From Candidatus Rhodoferax mariagerensis (GTDB taxonomy: Bacteria; Pseudomonadota; Gammaproteobacteria; Burkholderiales; Burkholderiaceae_C), in contig JADKAW010000007.1 in the NCBI GenBank assembly GCA_016719055.1, positions 124,001-188,000 on the forward strand: a stretch of 64,000 bases of DNA, given 5' to 3'. A program made the translations under genes and the position numbers. The notes under the pieces were generated by a model. That model had not been told where the DNA came from and did not search any database. It saw nothing but the letters and a program-made list of their open reading frames with translations. Shown here in pieces: positions 1 through 8,591 of this stretch (position 1 is its first letter; every line of letters starts with the position of its first letter).

Positions 1-1
1 A

Positions 2-349
2 ACTAAAACATATCGGGCACTGGGCTTATGCCAAGAGCGTGCCGGACTGCTTGATGAAGCAATATCCAGTCTGCTGAAATCGTATGCCTATGATGCCAGC
101 AATCCGATCACTGGCTATAACCTCGCGAATGTCCTTTTCAAAAAGGGCGACTTTGTGAGGGCTCAACTTTATGTTCGGCTCTTGAACAACAGCGATTTGG
201 CGAACGCAGAGTCACTTTGGCTTGGCATAAAAGTAGAGCGTCAACTCGCAAACCCCGATGCCATGAAACAACTTGCGACTCAATTGGAAAAGCGGTTTGC
301 ACAATCGCGCGAGGCAACGCTCTATCGCCGTGGAGCTTTTGATGAGTGA
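2..349 (+). CDS. pilF: Type IV pilus biogenesis protein PilF/PilW, C-terminal part (cut by window start)
   Basis: The reading frame is open from base 2 to a TGA at 347-349, so only the C-terminal ~115 residues are visible. The segment is all-helical with TPR spacing (a repeat ending AYDASNPITGYNLANVLFKKGDF, seen as Y-x6-N-x3-L periodicity). PilF/PilW is an outer-membrane TPR lipoprotein that helps PilQ secretin assembly in type IV pili. The lipoprotein signal lies outside the window. The stop overlaps the start of rodZ by 8 bases. The pilF-rodZ-ispG-hisS order is the standard betaproteobacterial arrangement and supports the call, which otherwise rests on a short fragment. Confidence 0.75.
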   Translation, partial: TKTYRALGLCQERAGLLDEAISSLLKSYAYDASNPITGYNLANVLFKKGDFVRAQLYVRLLNNSDLANAESLWLGIKVERQLANPDAMKQLATQLEKRFAQSREATLYRRGAFDE

Positions 350-1265
350 CAGTGATAGTAGTTTGGTTTCCGAGTCAATCGCGTTACCGACCCACGCTGG
401 GGCAAACGCAGGTGCGTTGCTGCGTACTGCGCGCGAGGCACAGGGACTTCACATTGGCGCACTAGCCGTTGCATTGAAGGTTCCGGTCAAGAAGCTGGAG
501 GCTCTTGAGGCAAATCGGTATGACTTGCTCCCTGATCTTGTTTTTGTTCGGGCGCTAGCCTTGAGCGTTTGCCGAGCCCTGAAAATTGATGCCGAACCTG
601 TCATGGCTGGACTACCTCAGCTGCAAGCGCTCAAAATCAAGGTCAATGAATCAGGCTTGAATACTTCGTTCAAGAGTTCTGGTGCCACAGAAGGCAATAG
701 TTTTTTGATGCGTTTGTTCAGCCCATCGGGTGCCGTGGTATCAGCGTTGCTTGGTGCCATTGCTCTGACTTTGTTTTGGCCTGAAAAAGGAACCAGCGAC
801 GAGGGTACTCGTCCGCTGGTTGGTGCCGAGCAGGGCCCGGTCAACGTAGCGTCCGCGCCGCTCACAATGAGCAACAGCATTCAGGCTGAACAACCGCTGT
901 TGTCATCAAGCGACGCGACCAAACCACCGGCGTTGCCTTTGGCCGAGGACCCAAGCAGTGCTAGGCGGAGCGCGTCAGCTCCAGCCGAACAAAGTAATCT
1001 GTCTGCTGCGTCTGACACTGCTGCGCAGACATCAGTGGTTTTACTGGAAGCGCGCGGCGCGTCCTGGGTTGAGGTGACCGACGCGCAGGGGAACTCTTTG
1101 TTGCGCAAGACCCTTGTTGAGGGTGAGGTGTCGCGATTATCCGGGGCTCTGCCATTGGCAGTGGTTTTGGGTCGCGCTGACTTGATTTCAGTTTCTGTGC
1201 GCGGCAAGGCGCTGGACACCACGAATTACTCAAAAGATAACGTTGCCCGGTTTGAGGTGAAGTAA
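342..1265 (+). CDS. rodZ: RodZ-like cytoskeletal protein (helix-turn-helix, membrane anchor, DUF4115)
   Basis: 307 residues. An N-terminal HTH_25-type domain (about 25-90; LLRTAREAQGLHIGALA) is followed by one transmembrane segment near 130-150 (VVSALLGAIALTLFWP), a Ser/Ala/Pro-rich linker, and a C-terminal beta-rich DUF4115 domain (ASWVEVTDAQGNSLL). In RodZ the cytoplasmic HTH binds MreB and the periplasmic part supports rod shape. An in-frame start exists 69 bases upstream, but ATG 342 begins the family-typical N-terminus and sits in the pilF overlap. The stop TAA overlaps the ispG ATG by one base, so the genes are translationally coupled. Confidence 0.9.
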   Translation: MSDSDSSLVSESIALPTHAGANAGALLRTAREAQGLHIGALAVALKVPVKKLEALEANRYDLLPDLVFVRALALSVCRALKIDAEPVMAGLPQLQALKIKVNESGLNTSFKSSGATEGNSFLMRLFSPSGAVVSALLGAIALTLFWPEKGTSDEGTRPLVGAEQGPVNVASAPLTMSNSIQAEQPLLSSSDATKPPALPLAEDPSSARRSASAPAEQSNLSAASDTAAQTSVVLLEARGASWVEVTDAQGNSLLRKTLVEGEVSRLSGALPLAVVLGRADLISVSVRGKALDTTNYSKDNVARFEVK

Positions 1266-2536
1266 TGGAAGAATTGCAGCCAGTGGCATCAGCTTTTGCC
1301 TTGCCGCGAAAATCACGCCAGGCAAAAATAGTCTGGGGCAGTTGTTTATTGACAGTCGGGGGTGACGCACCCGTGCGGGTGCAGTCCATGACCAATTCTG
1401 ATACGACCGATGTGATCGGTACAGCCATTCAAATCAAGGAGTTGGCCTTGGCTGGTTCAGAAATGGTGAGGTTGACAGTCAATACGCCGGAGGCAGCCTT
1501 GGCGGTGGCTCCTATTCGGGAGCAACTTGACCGTATGGGCATTGAGGTCCCGCTGATTGGTGACTTTCACTACAACGGTCATCGACTGTTGACCGATTAC
1601 CCACAGTGCGCACGGGCGCTCTCCAAATATCGAATCAATCCCGGCAACGTCGGTAAGGGTGATAAACACGACCGCCAATTCGGCCAGATGATCAAAGCGG
1701 CTGTTCGATGGGAAAAAGCCATTCGAATCGGGGTCAACTGGGGTAGCCTGGACCAAGACTTGTTGGTGGATCTTATGGATCAAAATACCCGCAGATCAAC
1801 ACCCTGGAGCGCCAAAGCAGTGATGTACGAGGCCTTGATTTCTTCGGCCATCGGGTCGGCTCAACAGGCTGTTCAGTTGGGCATGAATCCCGATCAAATT
1901 ATCTTGTCGTGCAAGGTCAGTGGTGTTCAAGATCTGATATCGGTCTATCGCGAGTTATCGAAACGCTGTGATTTTCCATTGCATCTTGGTCTGACTGAGG
2001 CAGGCATGGGTGTCAAGGGGGCGGTTGCATCAACAGCAGCCATGTCAGTTTTGCTTCAAGAAGGCATTGGCGACACGATTCGTGTTTCGCTGACTCCACA
2101 GCCGGGTGAGTCACGGACACAAGAGGTGCTGATTGCCACAGAAATTCTCCAGTCACTTGAATTGCGTTCATTTGTACCAAGTGTGACAGCTTGCCCAGGC
2201 TGTGGCCGGACCACAAGTACCACTTTTCAGGAGTTGACCAAACAAATTGAAGATTTTTTACGTGCCCAGATGCCTCTGTGGCGCGACAAGTATCCTGGCG
2301 TGGAAAAAATGAAGGTGGCGGTGATGGGATGCATCGTGAATGGTCCGGGCGAAAGCAAACAAGCTGATATCGGCATCAGTTTGCCTGGAACAGGCGAGGC
2401 GCCCGCCGCCCCTGTTTTCATCGACGGAGAAAAGCGCATGACGCTCAGGGGCGACAACATTGCGCACGAATTTCAGGCAATTGTTGAAGACTACGTGGTG
2501 CGACGCTTTGGTGCCCATGCTGCCACCGCTGATTGA
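1265..2536 (+). CDS. ispG: 4-hydroxy-3-methylbut-2-enyl diphosphate synthase (flavodoxin), IspG
   Basis: 423 residues, the usual length of bacterial IspG. It converts 2-C-methyl-D-erythritol 2,4-cyclodiphosphate to HMBPP in the MEP isoprenoid pathway. The N-terminal TIM-barrel half begins with VRVQSMTNSDTTD. The C-terminal half carries the [4Fe-4S] cysteines in TACPGCGRTT and GCIVNGPGE, the signature of the family. The start ATG overlaps the rodZ stop, and hisS follows after 10 bases, so this is one operon. No irregularity is seen. Confidence 0.97.
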   Translation: MEELQPVASAFALPRKSRQAKIVWGSCLLTVGGDAPVRVQSMTNSDTTDVIGTAIQIKELALAGSEMVRLTVNTPEAALAVAPIREQLDRMGIEVPLIGDFHYNGHRLLTDYPQCARALSKYRINPGNVGKGDKHDRQFGQMIKAAVRWEKAIRIGVNWGSLDQDLLVDLMDQNTRRSTPWSAKAVMYEALISSAIGSAQQAVQLGMNPDQIILSCKVSGVQDLISVYRELSKRCDFPLHLGLTEAGMGVKGAVASTAAMSVLLQEGIGDTIRVSLTPQPGESRTQEVLIATEILQSLELRSFVPSVTACPGCGRTTSTTFQELTKQIEDFLRAQMPLWRDKYPGVEKMKVAVMGCIVNGPGESKQADIGISLPGTGEAPAAPVFIDGEKRMTLRGDNIAHEFQAIVEDYVVRRFGAHAATAD

Positions 2537-2546
2537 TGAACCGCCG

Positions 2547-3860
2547 ATGACTGAAAAACTGACCATTGCCAAGGCCGATAAGCTTACTGCTGTCAAGGGT
2601 ATGAACGACGTGTTGCCGCCTGATTCGGCAATGGTGGAGTGGCTTGAACACAAGGTGCGAGCCTTGTTTGCACGCTATGCCTATCGGAACATACGAACAC
2701 CCATTGTTGAGCGCACCCCGTTGTTTGTTCGAGGACTGGGGGAGGTTACTGATATTGTCGAAAAGGAGATGTATTGCTTTGATGATCGACTCAATGGCGA
2801 TCCACTGACATTGCGGCCCGAAGCCACCGCGGGCGTGGTACGCGCAGCTCTTGAACATACCATGTTATACGATGGCCCAAAGCGCCTGTATTACATCGGT
2901 CCCATGTTCAGGCATGAACGACCGCAAAAAGGTCGCTACCGTCAATTCGATCAGATTGGCGCAGAGGCTTTGGGCTTCTCCGGTGCAGAAATTGACGCCG
3001 AGTTGATATTGATGGCTGTCGGGCTTTGGAAAGAAATAGGGTTGAGCGATGTGCGTCTGGAGTTAAACAGTCTTGGGCAACCTGAAGAACGTTTGCGCCA
3101 TCGGGAGGCCCTGATTGCATATTTTGAACAACATGAGTCGACGCTCGATGAAGACGCCCTTCGTCGTCTGCACACTAACCCATTGCGAATTCTGGATACA
3201 AAAAATCCTCGAATGCAGGGCTTGGTTGAAACCGCTCCGCGGTTGATCGAATTTTTAGGCGCTGATTCGCTCACTCATCTAGGTGCTTTGACATCCATTC
3301 TGGATACCAACGGCGTGGCCTACCGCATCAATCCAAGATTGGTGCGTGGCATGGATTACTACAATTTAACGGTTTTTGAATTTGTGACAGATCGACTTGG
3401 CGCCCAGGGCACCGTCTGTGCCGGAGGTCGATATGATTACCTTTTCGAACAACTTGGCGGTAAACCCACTCCAGCGGTTGGGTGGGCGCTTGGGGTAGAT
3501 CGGGTGCTGGAGCTGGTCAAAAGCAGTGGTTGTTCGCCGTCCGTCCCGGCTCCTGATGTCTATGCCATTGTTGCGGAAATCTCGGCCATGCCTGTCGTCC
3601 TTTCCAGCTTGCAGGCTCTGCGCTCCATGGGTTTAAGCGTACAAATGCATCACAGCTCAGGCGCAGGTATGGGGAGTATCAAAAACCAGTTCAAGCGTGC
3701 TGATGCTAGCGGTGCGCGTTATGCACTGGTGTTTGGCGCCGATGAAATCTGCGCCCAGCAGGTGACGATCAAACATCTTCGTGGCTCAGGGCAACCTCAA
3801 GCCACCCAATCCCTTTCCGAAATGGCCTCATGGGCCCCATCCCTACAATTACCGGTTTAA
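2547..3860 (+). CDS. hisS: Histidine--tRNA ligase, HisRS
   Basis: 437 residues from ATG 2547. An open frame upstream reaches 2460, but the chosen start gives MTEKLTIAKADKLTAVKGMN, matching family N-termini, and avoids overlap with ispG. Class II motifs are visible: RPEATAGVVRA, motif 2 in MFRHERPQKGRYRQFDQ, the histidine-binding LVRGMDYYNLTVFEF, GGRYDYL, and motif 3 in WALGVDRVLEL. A C-terminal anticodon-binding domain follows (about 340-430). It charges tRNA-His in the cytoplasm. A second HisS-like gene, the non-catalytic HisZ, lies 8 kb downstream. The yfgM-type gene starts 12 bases later. Confidence 0.97.
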   Translation: MTEKLTIAKADKLTAVKGMNDVLPPDSAMVEWLEHKVRALFARYAYRNIRTPIVERTPLFVRGLGEVTDIVEKEMYCFDDRLNGDPLTLRPEATAGVVRAALEHTMLYDGPKRLYYIGPMFRHERPQKGRYRQFDQIGAEALGFSGAEIDAELILMAVGLWKEIGLSDVRLELNSLGQPEERLRHREALIAYFEQHESTLDEDALRRLHTNPLRILDTKNPRMQGLVETAPRLIEFLGADSLTHLGALTSILDTNGVAYRINPRLVRGMDYYNLTVFEFVTDRLGAQGTVCAGGRYDYLFEQLGGKPTPAVGWALGVDRVLELVKSSGCSPSVPAPDVYAIVAEISAMPVVLSSLQALRSMGLSVQMHHSSGAGMGSIKNQFKRADASGARYALVFGADEICAQQVTIKHLRGSGQPQATQSLSEMASWAPSLQLPV

Positions 3861-3872
3861 TAAAGTGAGCTT

Positions 3873-4550
3873 ATGGCGAACCAACTCGATCTTGAAGAAC
3901 AAGAACAACTTGACCAAATCAAGCATTTTTGGAAACAGTACGGAAACGCCATCACTTGGGCGCTGATTGTTGTATTAGCTGCATTTGCCAGCTGGAATTT
4001 TTATCAATATTGGCAACGCAGCCAGTCATCTCAGGCTGCAGCTCTTTTTGACGAGGTAGAGCGCTCTGTGCAATCTGCGGACCCGGCAAAAATGGATCGG
4101 GTATTCGCAGAGATGAAGGACCGATTTGGCTCCACGATCTATGCTCAGCAGTCTGCGCTTTTGGTCGCTCGGCAGTACGTTGAGATCGGAAAGTTAGACG
4201 CCGCCAAATCCGCTTTATCTTGGGTTGCCGAGCAGTCGTCCGATACTGGGTATCAGTCATTGGCAAAGCTTCGGTTGGCGGCCATCATGATGGAAGTAAA
4301 AAATTTCGACGGTGCATTGGGTTTGATGAATGGCTCCTTTCCAGCCAGCTTTGAGGGACTTGTGGCCGATCGCAAAGGCGATATTTTGGCTTTGAAAGGT
4401 GATAAGGTCGCTGGCGTTGTTGAATATGAAAAGGCCTATCGTTTGTTGGACGTTCGTACGGAATATCGTCGTTTGGTGGAGGTCAAACTCAATGCGATGG
4501 GCGTGGACGTGCAGGGGCGTGAACAGGTGGCAGTTGCCACTGGGAAGTAG
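3873..4550 (+). CDS. YfgM-like single-pass membrane protein with TPR domain (ancillary BamB partner)
   Basis: 225 residues. A short charged cytoplasmic N-terminus (LEEQEQLDQIKHFWKQYGN) precedes one transmembrane helix (about 30-48, WALIVVLAAFASWNFYQYW), then a periplasmic helical repeat region with TPR-like AKSALSWVAEQ and GYQSLAKLRLAA. This is the TPR_21/UPF0070 (YfgM) family, an inner-membrane protein that in E. coli associates with the SecYEG translocon and PpiD. It lies between hisS and bamB as in many proteobacteria. Family assignment is firm; a precise role in this organism is not visible. Confidence 0.88.
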   Translation: MANQLDLEEQEQLDQIKHFWKQYGNAITWALIVVLAAFASWNFYQYWQRSQSSQAAALFDEVERSVQSADPAKMDRVFAEMKDRFGSTIYAQQSALLVARQYVEIGKLDAAKSALSWVAEQSSDTGYQSLAKLRLAAIMMEVKNFDGALGLMNGSFPASFEGLVADRKGDILALKGDKVAGVVEYEKAYRLLDVRTEYRRLVEVKLNAMGVDVQGREQVAVATGK

Positions 4551-4556
4551 TTGTGC

Positions 4557-5693
4557 ATGAAATATGATCTTTTTTTGCGGTCCAGGAGGCTGTGTTGTGC
4601 GGGCTTGCTGGTTTTGGGCCTGACGGCTTGCGCCGGTGGTTCGAGCAGGCAGGCAGCAACTGAACTAGGTCCAGATCCTTCATTGCTGGGTGCTCGCGTG
4701 GCATGGACTTTTGCCACTGGTCCGGTTGATTTTGCGTTGGACATCAGAGTCAACAACGGTGTTTTGGTAACTGCCAGCTCCAACGGCACAGTCATGGCGA
4801 TTGAAGCTCGTTCTGGCTCCAGCTTATGGCGGGCTGATGTGGGTGCACGGATTGTTGCCGGTGTTGGCAGTGACGGTCGACATGCAGCCGTTGTTACCCG
4901 GGAAAACGAACTGGTCGTGCTTGACGCTGGACGCGAACTCTGGCGCACGCAACTGACGGCACAAGTATTTACTGCGCCATTGGTTGCGGGTGAGCGGGTA
5001 TTCGTATTGGGTGCTGACCGGAGTCTGGCCGCTTTTGACGCGCAGTCAGGTCGCAGGCTGTGGCAGAACCAGCGCCCCGGAGAAGCATTGGTGTTGCGTC
5101 AGTCAGGGGTGTTAATGCCCGTGCAAAACACCTTGGTTGCGGGCTTTTCAGGCCGTTTGGTGGGTATCAATCCGTCTACTGGCGCCGCCCTGTGGGACGC
5201 AGCCATTGCCACACCTCGCGGCACAAACGATATTGAGCGTTTGGTCGATCTGGTTGCTGGTGTTGCTCGGGAATCTGATGTCGTGTGCGTGCGGGCTTTT
5301 CAGTCGGGCGTTGGTTGCGTGAATGCTGTGCGTGGCAGCGTGATGTGGCGGCTTCCCGCATTTGGGGCGGTGGGTTTGCAGGGCGATGGGCAACAAATTT
5401 ACGGCGTTGAAAGTGATGGCCGCGTGATTGCCTGGAAGCTGACAGATGGCCAACGTGTCTGGGAGTCGGATCGTCTGCGCTATCGGCAGTTAAGCGCACC
5501 ACTGGTGATTGGCCGTTCGGTCGTTGTTGGCGACGAATCGGGGCTGGTGCATTGGGTCTCACGTGCCGATGGAACACTGCTGACACGCCGCACTACTGAC
5601 GGCTCTGGTGTATCCGTGACGCCGGTTCTGGCAGACGGAACCCTGGTTGTTGTCACACGCAAGGGCGGCGTATTTGGCTTTCAGCCCGAGTGA
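4557..5693 (+). CDS. bamB: Outer membrane protein assembly factor BamB (lipoprotein, PQQ-type propeller)
   Basis: 378 residues. The N-terminus is a lipoprotein signal (hydrophobic CAGLLVLGL then lipobox LTAC, with the acylated Cys near residue 22). The mature part is an eight-bladed beta-propeller with repeats of the type GSSLWRADVGA, SGRRLWQNQRPGE, TGAALWDAAIATP and DGQRVWESDRL. BamB is the scaffold subunit of the BAM complex in the periplasm and binds BamA. A TTG two codons upstream also opens the frame; ATG 4557 is preferred. The TGA at 5691 is one base before der, so translation is probably coupled. Confidence 0.95.
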   Translation: MKYDLFLRSRRLCCAGLLVLGLTACAGGSSRQAATELGPDPSLLGARVAWTFATGPVDFALDIRVNNGVLVTASSNGTVMAIEARSGSSLWRADVGARIVAGVGSDGRHAAVVTRENELVVLDAGRELWRTQLTAQVFTAPLVAGERVFVLGADRSLAAFDAQSGRRLWQNQRPGEALVLRQSGVLMPVQNTLVAGFSGRLVGINPSTGAALWDAAIATPRGTNDIERLVDLVAGVARESDVVCVRAFQSGVGCVNAVRGSVMWRLPAFGAVGLQGDGQQIYGVESDGRVIAWKLTDGQRVWESDRLRYRQLSAPLVIGRSVVVGDESGLVHWVSRADGTLLTRRTTDGSGVSVTPVLADGTLVVVTRKGGVFGFQPE

Positions 5694-5694
5694 A

Positions 5695-7059
5695 ATGAAG
5701 CCAGTTATTGCGCTGGTGGGTCGTCCAAATGTTGGAAAATCGACTTTATTCAATCGGCTAACCAAATCTCGTGATGCTATCGTTGCCGATTTTTCCGGCC
5801 TGACGCGCGATCGACATTATGGCAATTGCAGGCATGGCAAGCATGAGTTCATTGTTGTTGACACCGGTGGCTTCGAACCTGATGCAGCCAGTGGCATCTA
5901 TATGGAAATGGCGAAACAAACCCGGCAGGCTGTGGCTGAAGCAGATGTTGTTGTATTTGTTGTCGATGCGCGAGCGGGCGTTTCCGCACAAGATCACGAT
6001 ATTGCAAACTATCTTCGTCGACTCGGCAAGCCCTGTATTTTGGTCGCTAACAAAGCTGAAGGTATGCTTGAGGGTGTGCAATTGGTCGAGTTTTACGAAT
6101 TGGGCCTGGGCAATGTTTACCCCGTTTCTGCGGCTCATGGCCAAGGCATTCGAACGCTGATTGATCTGGCGCTTGAGCCACTGAATTTGCATGACGATGA
6201 AAGTGAGCCCGATGCAGAGCCAGGCATTATCAAACTTGCGCTTGCTGGTCGCCCCAATGTAGGTAAATCGACCCTCATCAATGTCTGGTTGGGTGAAGAA
6301 CGACTGGTTGCATTTGACTTGCCAGGGACTACCCGTGACGCCATTTCCGTTCCTTTTGAGCGCAATGGCCAAAAGTTTGAACTGATTGACACCGCCGGGC
6401 TGCGCCGCCGAGGCAAGGTATTTGAAGCCATTGAGAAATTCTCTGTCGTTAAGACCTTGCAAGCCATTGAATCCGCCCACGTGGTTCTTTTGTTGATCGA
6501 TGCAACGCAGGGCGTGACAGATCAGGATGCCCACATTGCAGGCTACATTCTTGAAAATGGCCGAGCCGTCGTGCTGGCCATCAATAAATGGGACGCTGTC
6601 GATGACTATCAGCGTGAATTGATCAAGCGCTCCATAGAAACCCGATTGGCTTTTTTAAAGTTTGCCAACCTACACCTGATCTCTGCCCAGAAGCGGCAGG
6701 GCCTCGGTCCCCTCTGGACGTCAATTGCTCAGGCCTACAGGGCTGCAACATGCAAGATGTCAACGCCTATCCTGACGCGGTTGTTGCTTGAATCCGTTCA
6801 GTTCCAGAGTCCCAAACGATCTGGTATGTTTCGCCCCAAGTTGAGATATGCGCATCAAGGCGGCATGAATCCTCCAGTGATCGTGATTCATGGGAACTCG
6901 TTGGAACATGTTACTGAGGCCTACAAACGTTTTCTTGAAGGGCGTTTTCGAAAAGAGTTTGATCTTGCCGGTACGCCCTTGCGGATCGAAATGAAGACTT
7001 CCAGTAACCCCTTCACAGAAAATCCAGCTGAATTTCCGACCCCGCTGGTTTCGGCCTAA
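5695..7059 (+). CDS. der: Ribosome biogenesis GTPase Der (EngA)
   Basis: 454 residues with two tandem GTPase domains, the hallmark of Der. Each has a P-loop GRPNVGKST (residues about 8-16 and again near 185), a switch II DTGG or DTAG, and a G4 motif (VANKAE, INKWD). A C-terminal KH-like domain follows (about 360-440). Der acts in 50S ribosomal subunit maturation and is essential in E. coli. The start ATG at 5695 directly follows the bamB stop; a longer frame from 5647 would overlap bamB and lacks family similarity. Confidence 0.97.
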   Translation: MKPVIALVGRPNVGKSTLFNRLTKSRDAIVADFSGLTRDRHYGNCRHGKHEFIVVDTGGFEPDAASGIYMEMAKQTRQAVAEADVVVFVVDARAGVSAQDHDIANYLRRLGKPCILVANKAEGMLEGVQLVEFYELGLGNVYPVSAAHGQGIRTLIDLALEPLNLHDDESEPDAEPGIIKLALAGRPNVGKSTLINVWLGEERLVAFDLPGTTRDAISVPFERNGQKFELIDTAGLRRRGKVFEAIEKFSVVKTLQAIESAHVVLLLIDATQGVTDQDAHIAGYILENGRAVVLAINKWDAVDDYQRELIKRSIETRLAFLKFANLHLISAQKRQGLGPLWTSIAQAYRAATCKMSTPILTRLLLESVQFQSPKRSGMFRPKLRYAHQGGMNPPVIVIHGNSLEHVTEAYKRFLEGRFRKEFDLAGTPLRIEMKTSSNPFTENPAEFPTPLVSA

Positions 7060-7150
7060 ATAGTTGCGGGAATACAGCAGGGTAGAAAAATTTTCATGGC
7101 GTCTGTGGTATCGTGGCGGCTTCTTAATTTATCCGAACACGGAGAATATC

Positions 7151-7399
7151 GTGAGCAACAAAGGCCAACTATTACAAGATCCGTTCCTCAATACGCTGCG
7201 TAGGGAACATGTGCCAGTATCGATCTACCTTGTTAACGGTATCAAGTTGCAAGGTCAAATCGAATCTTTCGACCAGTATGTGGTGCTGTTGCGCAACACC
7301 GTTACCCAGATGGTTTACAAGCACGCGATATCAACGATCGTGCCGGGACGCGCTGTGAATTTCGCTGTTGGCGAGGGTGACGAACCTGCCGCAGCCTGA
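7151..7399 (+). CDS. hfq: RNA-binding chaperone Hfq
   Basis: 82 residues starting at GTG 7151, with a GGAG ribosome-binding site at 7141-7144. The Sm1 motif (LVNGIKLQGQIESFDQYVVLL) and Sm2 motif (YKHAISTIVP) are intact, including the Q and K residues used for A- and U-rich RNA binding. Hfq forms a hexamer that pairs small RNAs with mRNAs. The frame is open further upstream to 7064, but the GTG start gives the family N-terminus SNKGQLLQDPFLN. The 3' end overlaps the start of hflX, as in the common hfq-hflX-hflK-hflC order. Confidence 0.97.
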   Translation: MSNKGQLLQDPFLNTLRREHVPVSIYLVNGIKLQGQIESFDQYVVLLRNTVTQMVYKHAISTIVPGRAVNFAVGEGDEPAAA

Positions 7400-8552
7400 C
7401 GTCAAACCTGCCCTCGCCTTGTTGGTGGGGGTCGATTTTGGACTTCCCCGATTTGATGAGACACTGCAAGAGCTCGGTTTGCTGGCGCAAACGGCTGGTC
7501 TCAGCCCTGTAGCACGAGTAACTTGTAAACGGCGCGCGCCAGATGCCGCGTTGTTCATTGGGAGCGGAAAAGCGGACGAGATCAAGCAGTTGGCGATTCA
7601 AATGAACGTTCAGGAGATTTTGTTTGATCAGAGCCTGAGTCCGGCTCAGCAGAGAAATCTTGAGCGCCACCTTGAACTGCCCGTGAATGATCGCACTTTG
7701 CTGATCCTGGAAATATTCGGCCAGCGAGCCCGAAGCCACGAGGGAAAGTTACAGGTCGAATTAGCTCGTCTGCAGTACCTCAGCACGCGTCTGGTCCGAC
7801 GCTGGTCACACCTGGAGCGACAAAGCGGGGGGATCGGAATGCGTGGCGGACCCGGCGAAACTCAGATTGAACTGGATCGACGCATGATTGGTGACAGCAT
7901 CAAACGCACCAAAGAAAGGCTGGTTAAAGTCAAGCGCCAACGGCAAACCCAACGCCGCCAACGAGAGCGCCGCGATGCCTTCAACATATCGCTGGTGGGG
8001 TACACCAATGCGGGCAAGTCCACGCTGTTCAACGCGCTGGTCAAGGCACGTACCTATGCCGCAGATCAATTGTTTGCCACGCTTGATACCACCACGCGCC
8101 AGCTGTATCTGGGCGATGTGGGTCGCGTGGTCTCTCTGTCCGACACGGTTGGATTTGTCCGGGACCTGCCCCATGGCTTGATCGATGCATTTCAGGCCAC
8201 ACTCCAGGAGGCGGTTGATGCTGACCTGCTGCTGCATGTGGTTGATTTTTCCAGCGACAGCTATTTTGAACAAATTGAAGAAGTGCAGCGAGTACTGACA
8301 GAGATTGGCGCCGCCGACATTCCACAGGTGCTGGTCTTTAATAAACTTGATGCTGTCGCGCCTGATCGTTTGCCGACCCTGTTGCAAGATAGTTATGACC
8401 TGCATGGGCAACCCACGCCCAGGGTGTTTCTCAGTGCGCAGAAAGGCGACGGTGTGCCTTTGTTGCGCCAGTTGTTGAGCGACAGAATATTGTTACTAGC
8501 CGGGGCGTCTGCTATGCGTCATTTCCCTTTGATTCATGAGGATGGGCAATGA
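7377..8552 (+). CDS. hflX: GTPase HflX
   Basis: 391 residues from GTG 7377, overlapping the end of hfq by 23 bases; a TTG at 7368 is an alternative start. The N-terminal HflX domain (GSGKADEIKQ, SPAQQRNLERHL) and the linker motif GIGMRGGPGETQIELDRR precede a GTPase domain with P-loop GYTNAGKST, DTVGF and NKLD. HflX binds the ribosome, splits stalled or hibernating 70S particles, and is linked to heat and antibiotic stress. The heavy overlap with hfq implies coupling. Confidence 0.95.
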   Translation: MTNLPQPDVKPALALLVGVDFGLPRFDETLQELGLLAQTAGLSPVARVTCKRRAPDAALFIGSGKADEIKQLAIQMNVQEILFDQSLSPAQQRNLERHLELPVNDRTLLILEIFGQRARSHEGKLQVELARLQYLSTRLVRRWSHLERQSGGIGMRGGPGETQIELDRRMIGDSIKRTKERLVKVKRQRQTQRRQRERRDAFNISLVGYTNAGKSTLFNALVKARTYAADQLFATLDTTTRQLYLGDVGRVVSLSDTVGFVRDLPHGLIDAFQATLQEAVDADLLLHVVDFSSDSYFEQIEEVQRVLTEIGAADIPQVLVFNKLDAVAPDRLPTLLQDSYDLHGQPTPRVFLSAQKGDGVPLLRQLLSDRILLLAGASAMRHFPLIHEDGQ

Positions 8553-8591
8553 TTCGGCACAATCAGATTACGTTAGACATGAGTTGAATTG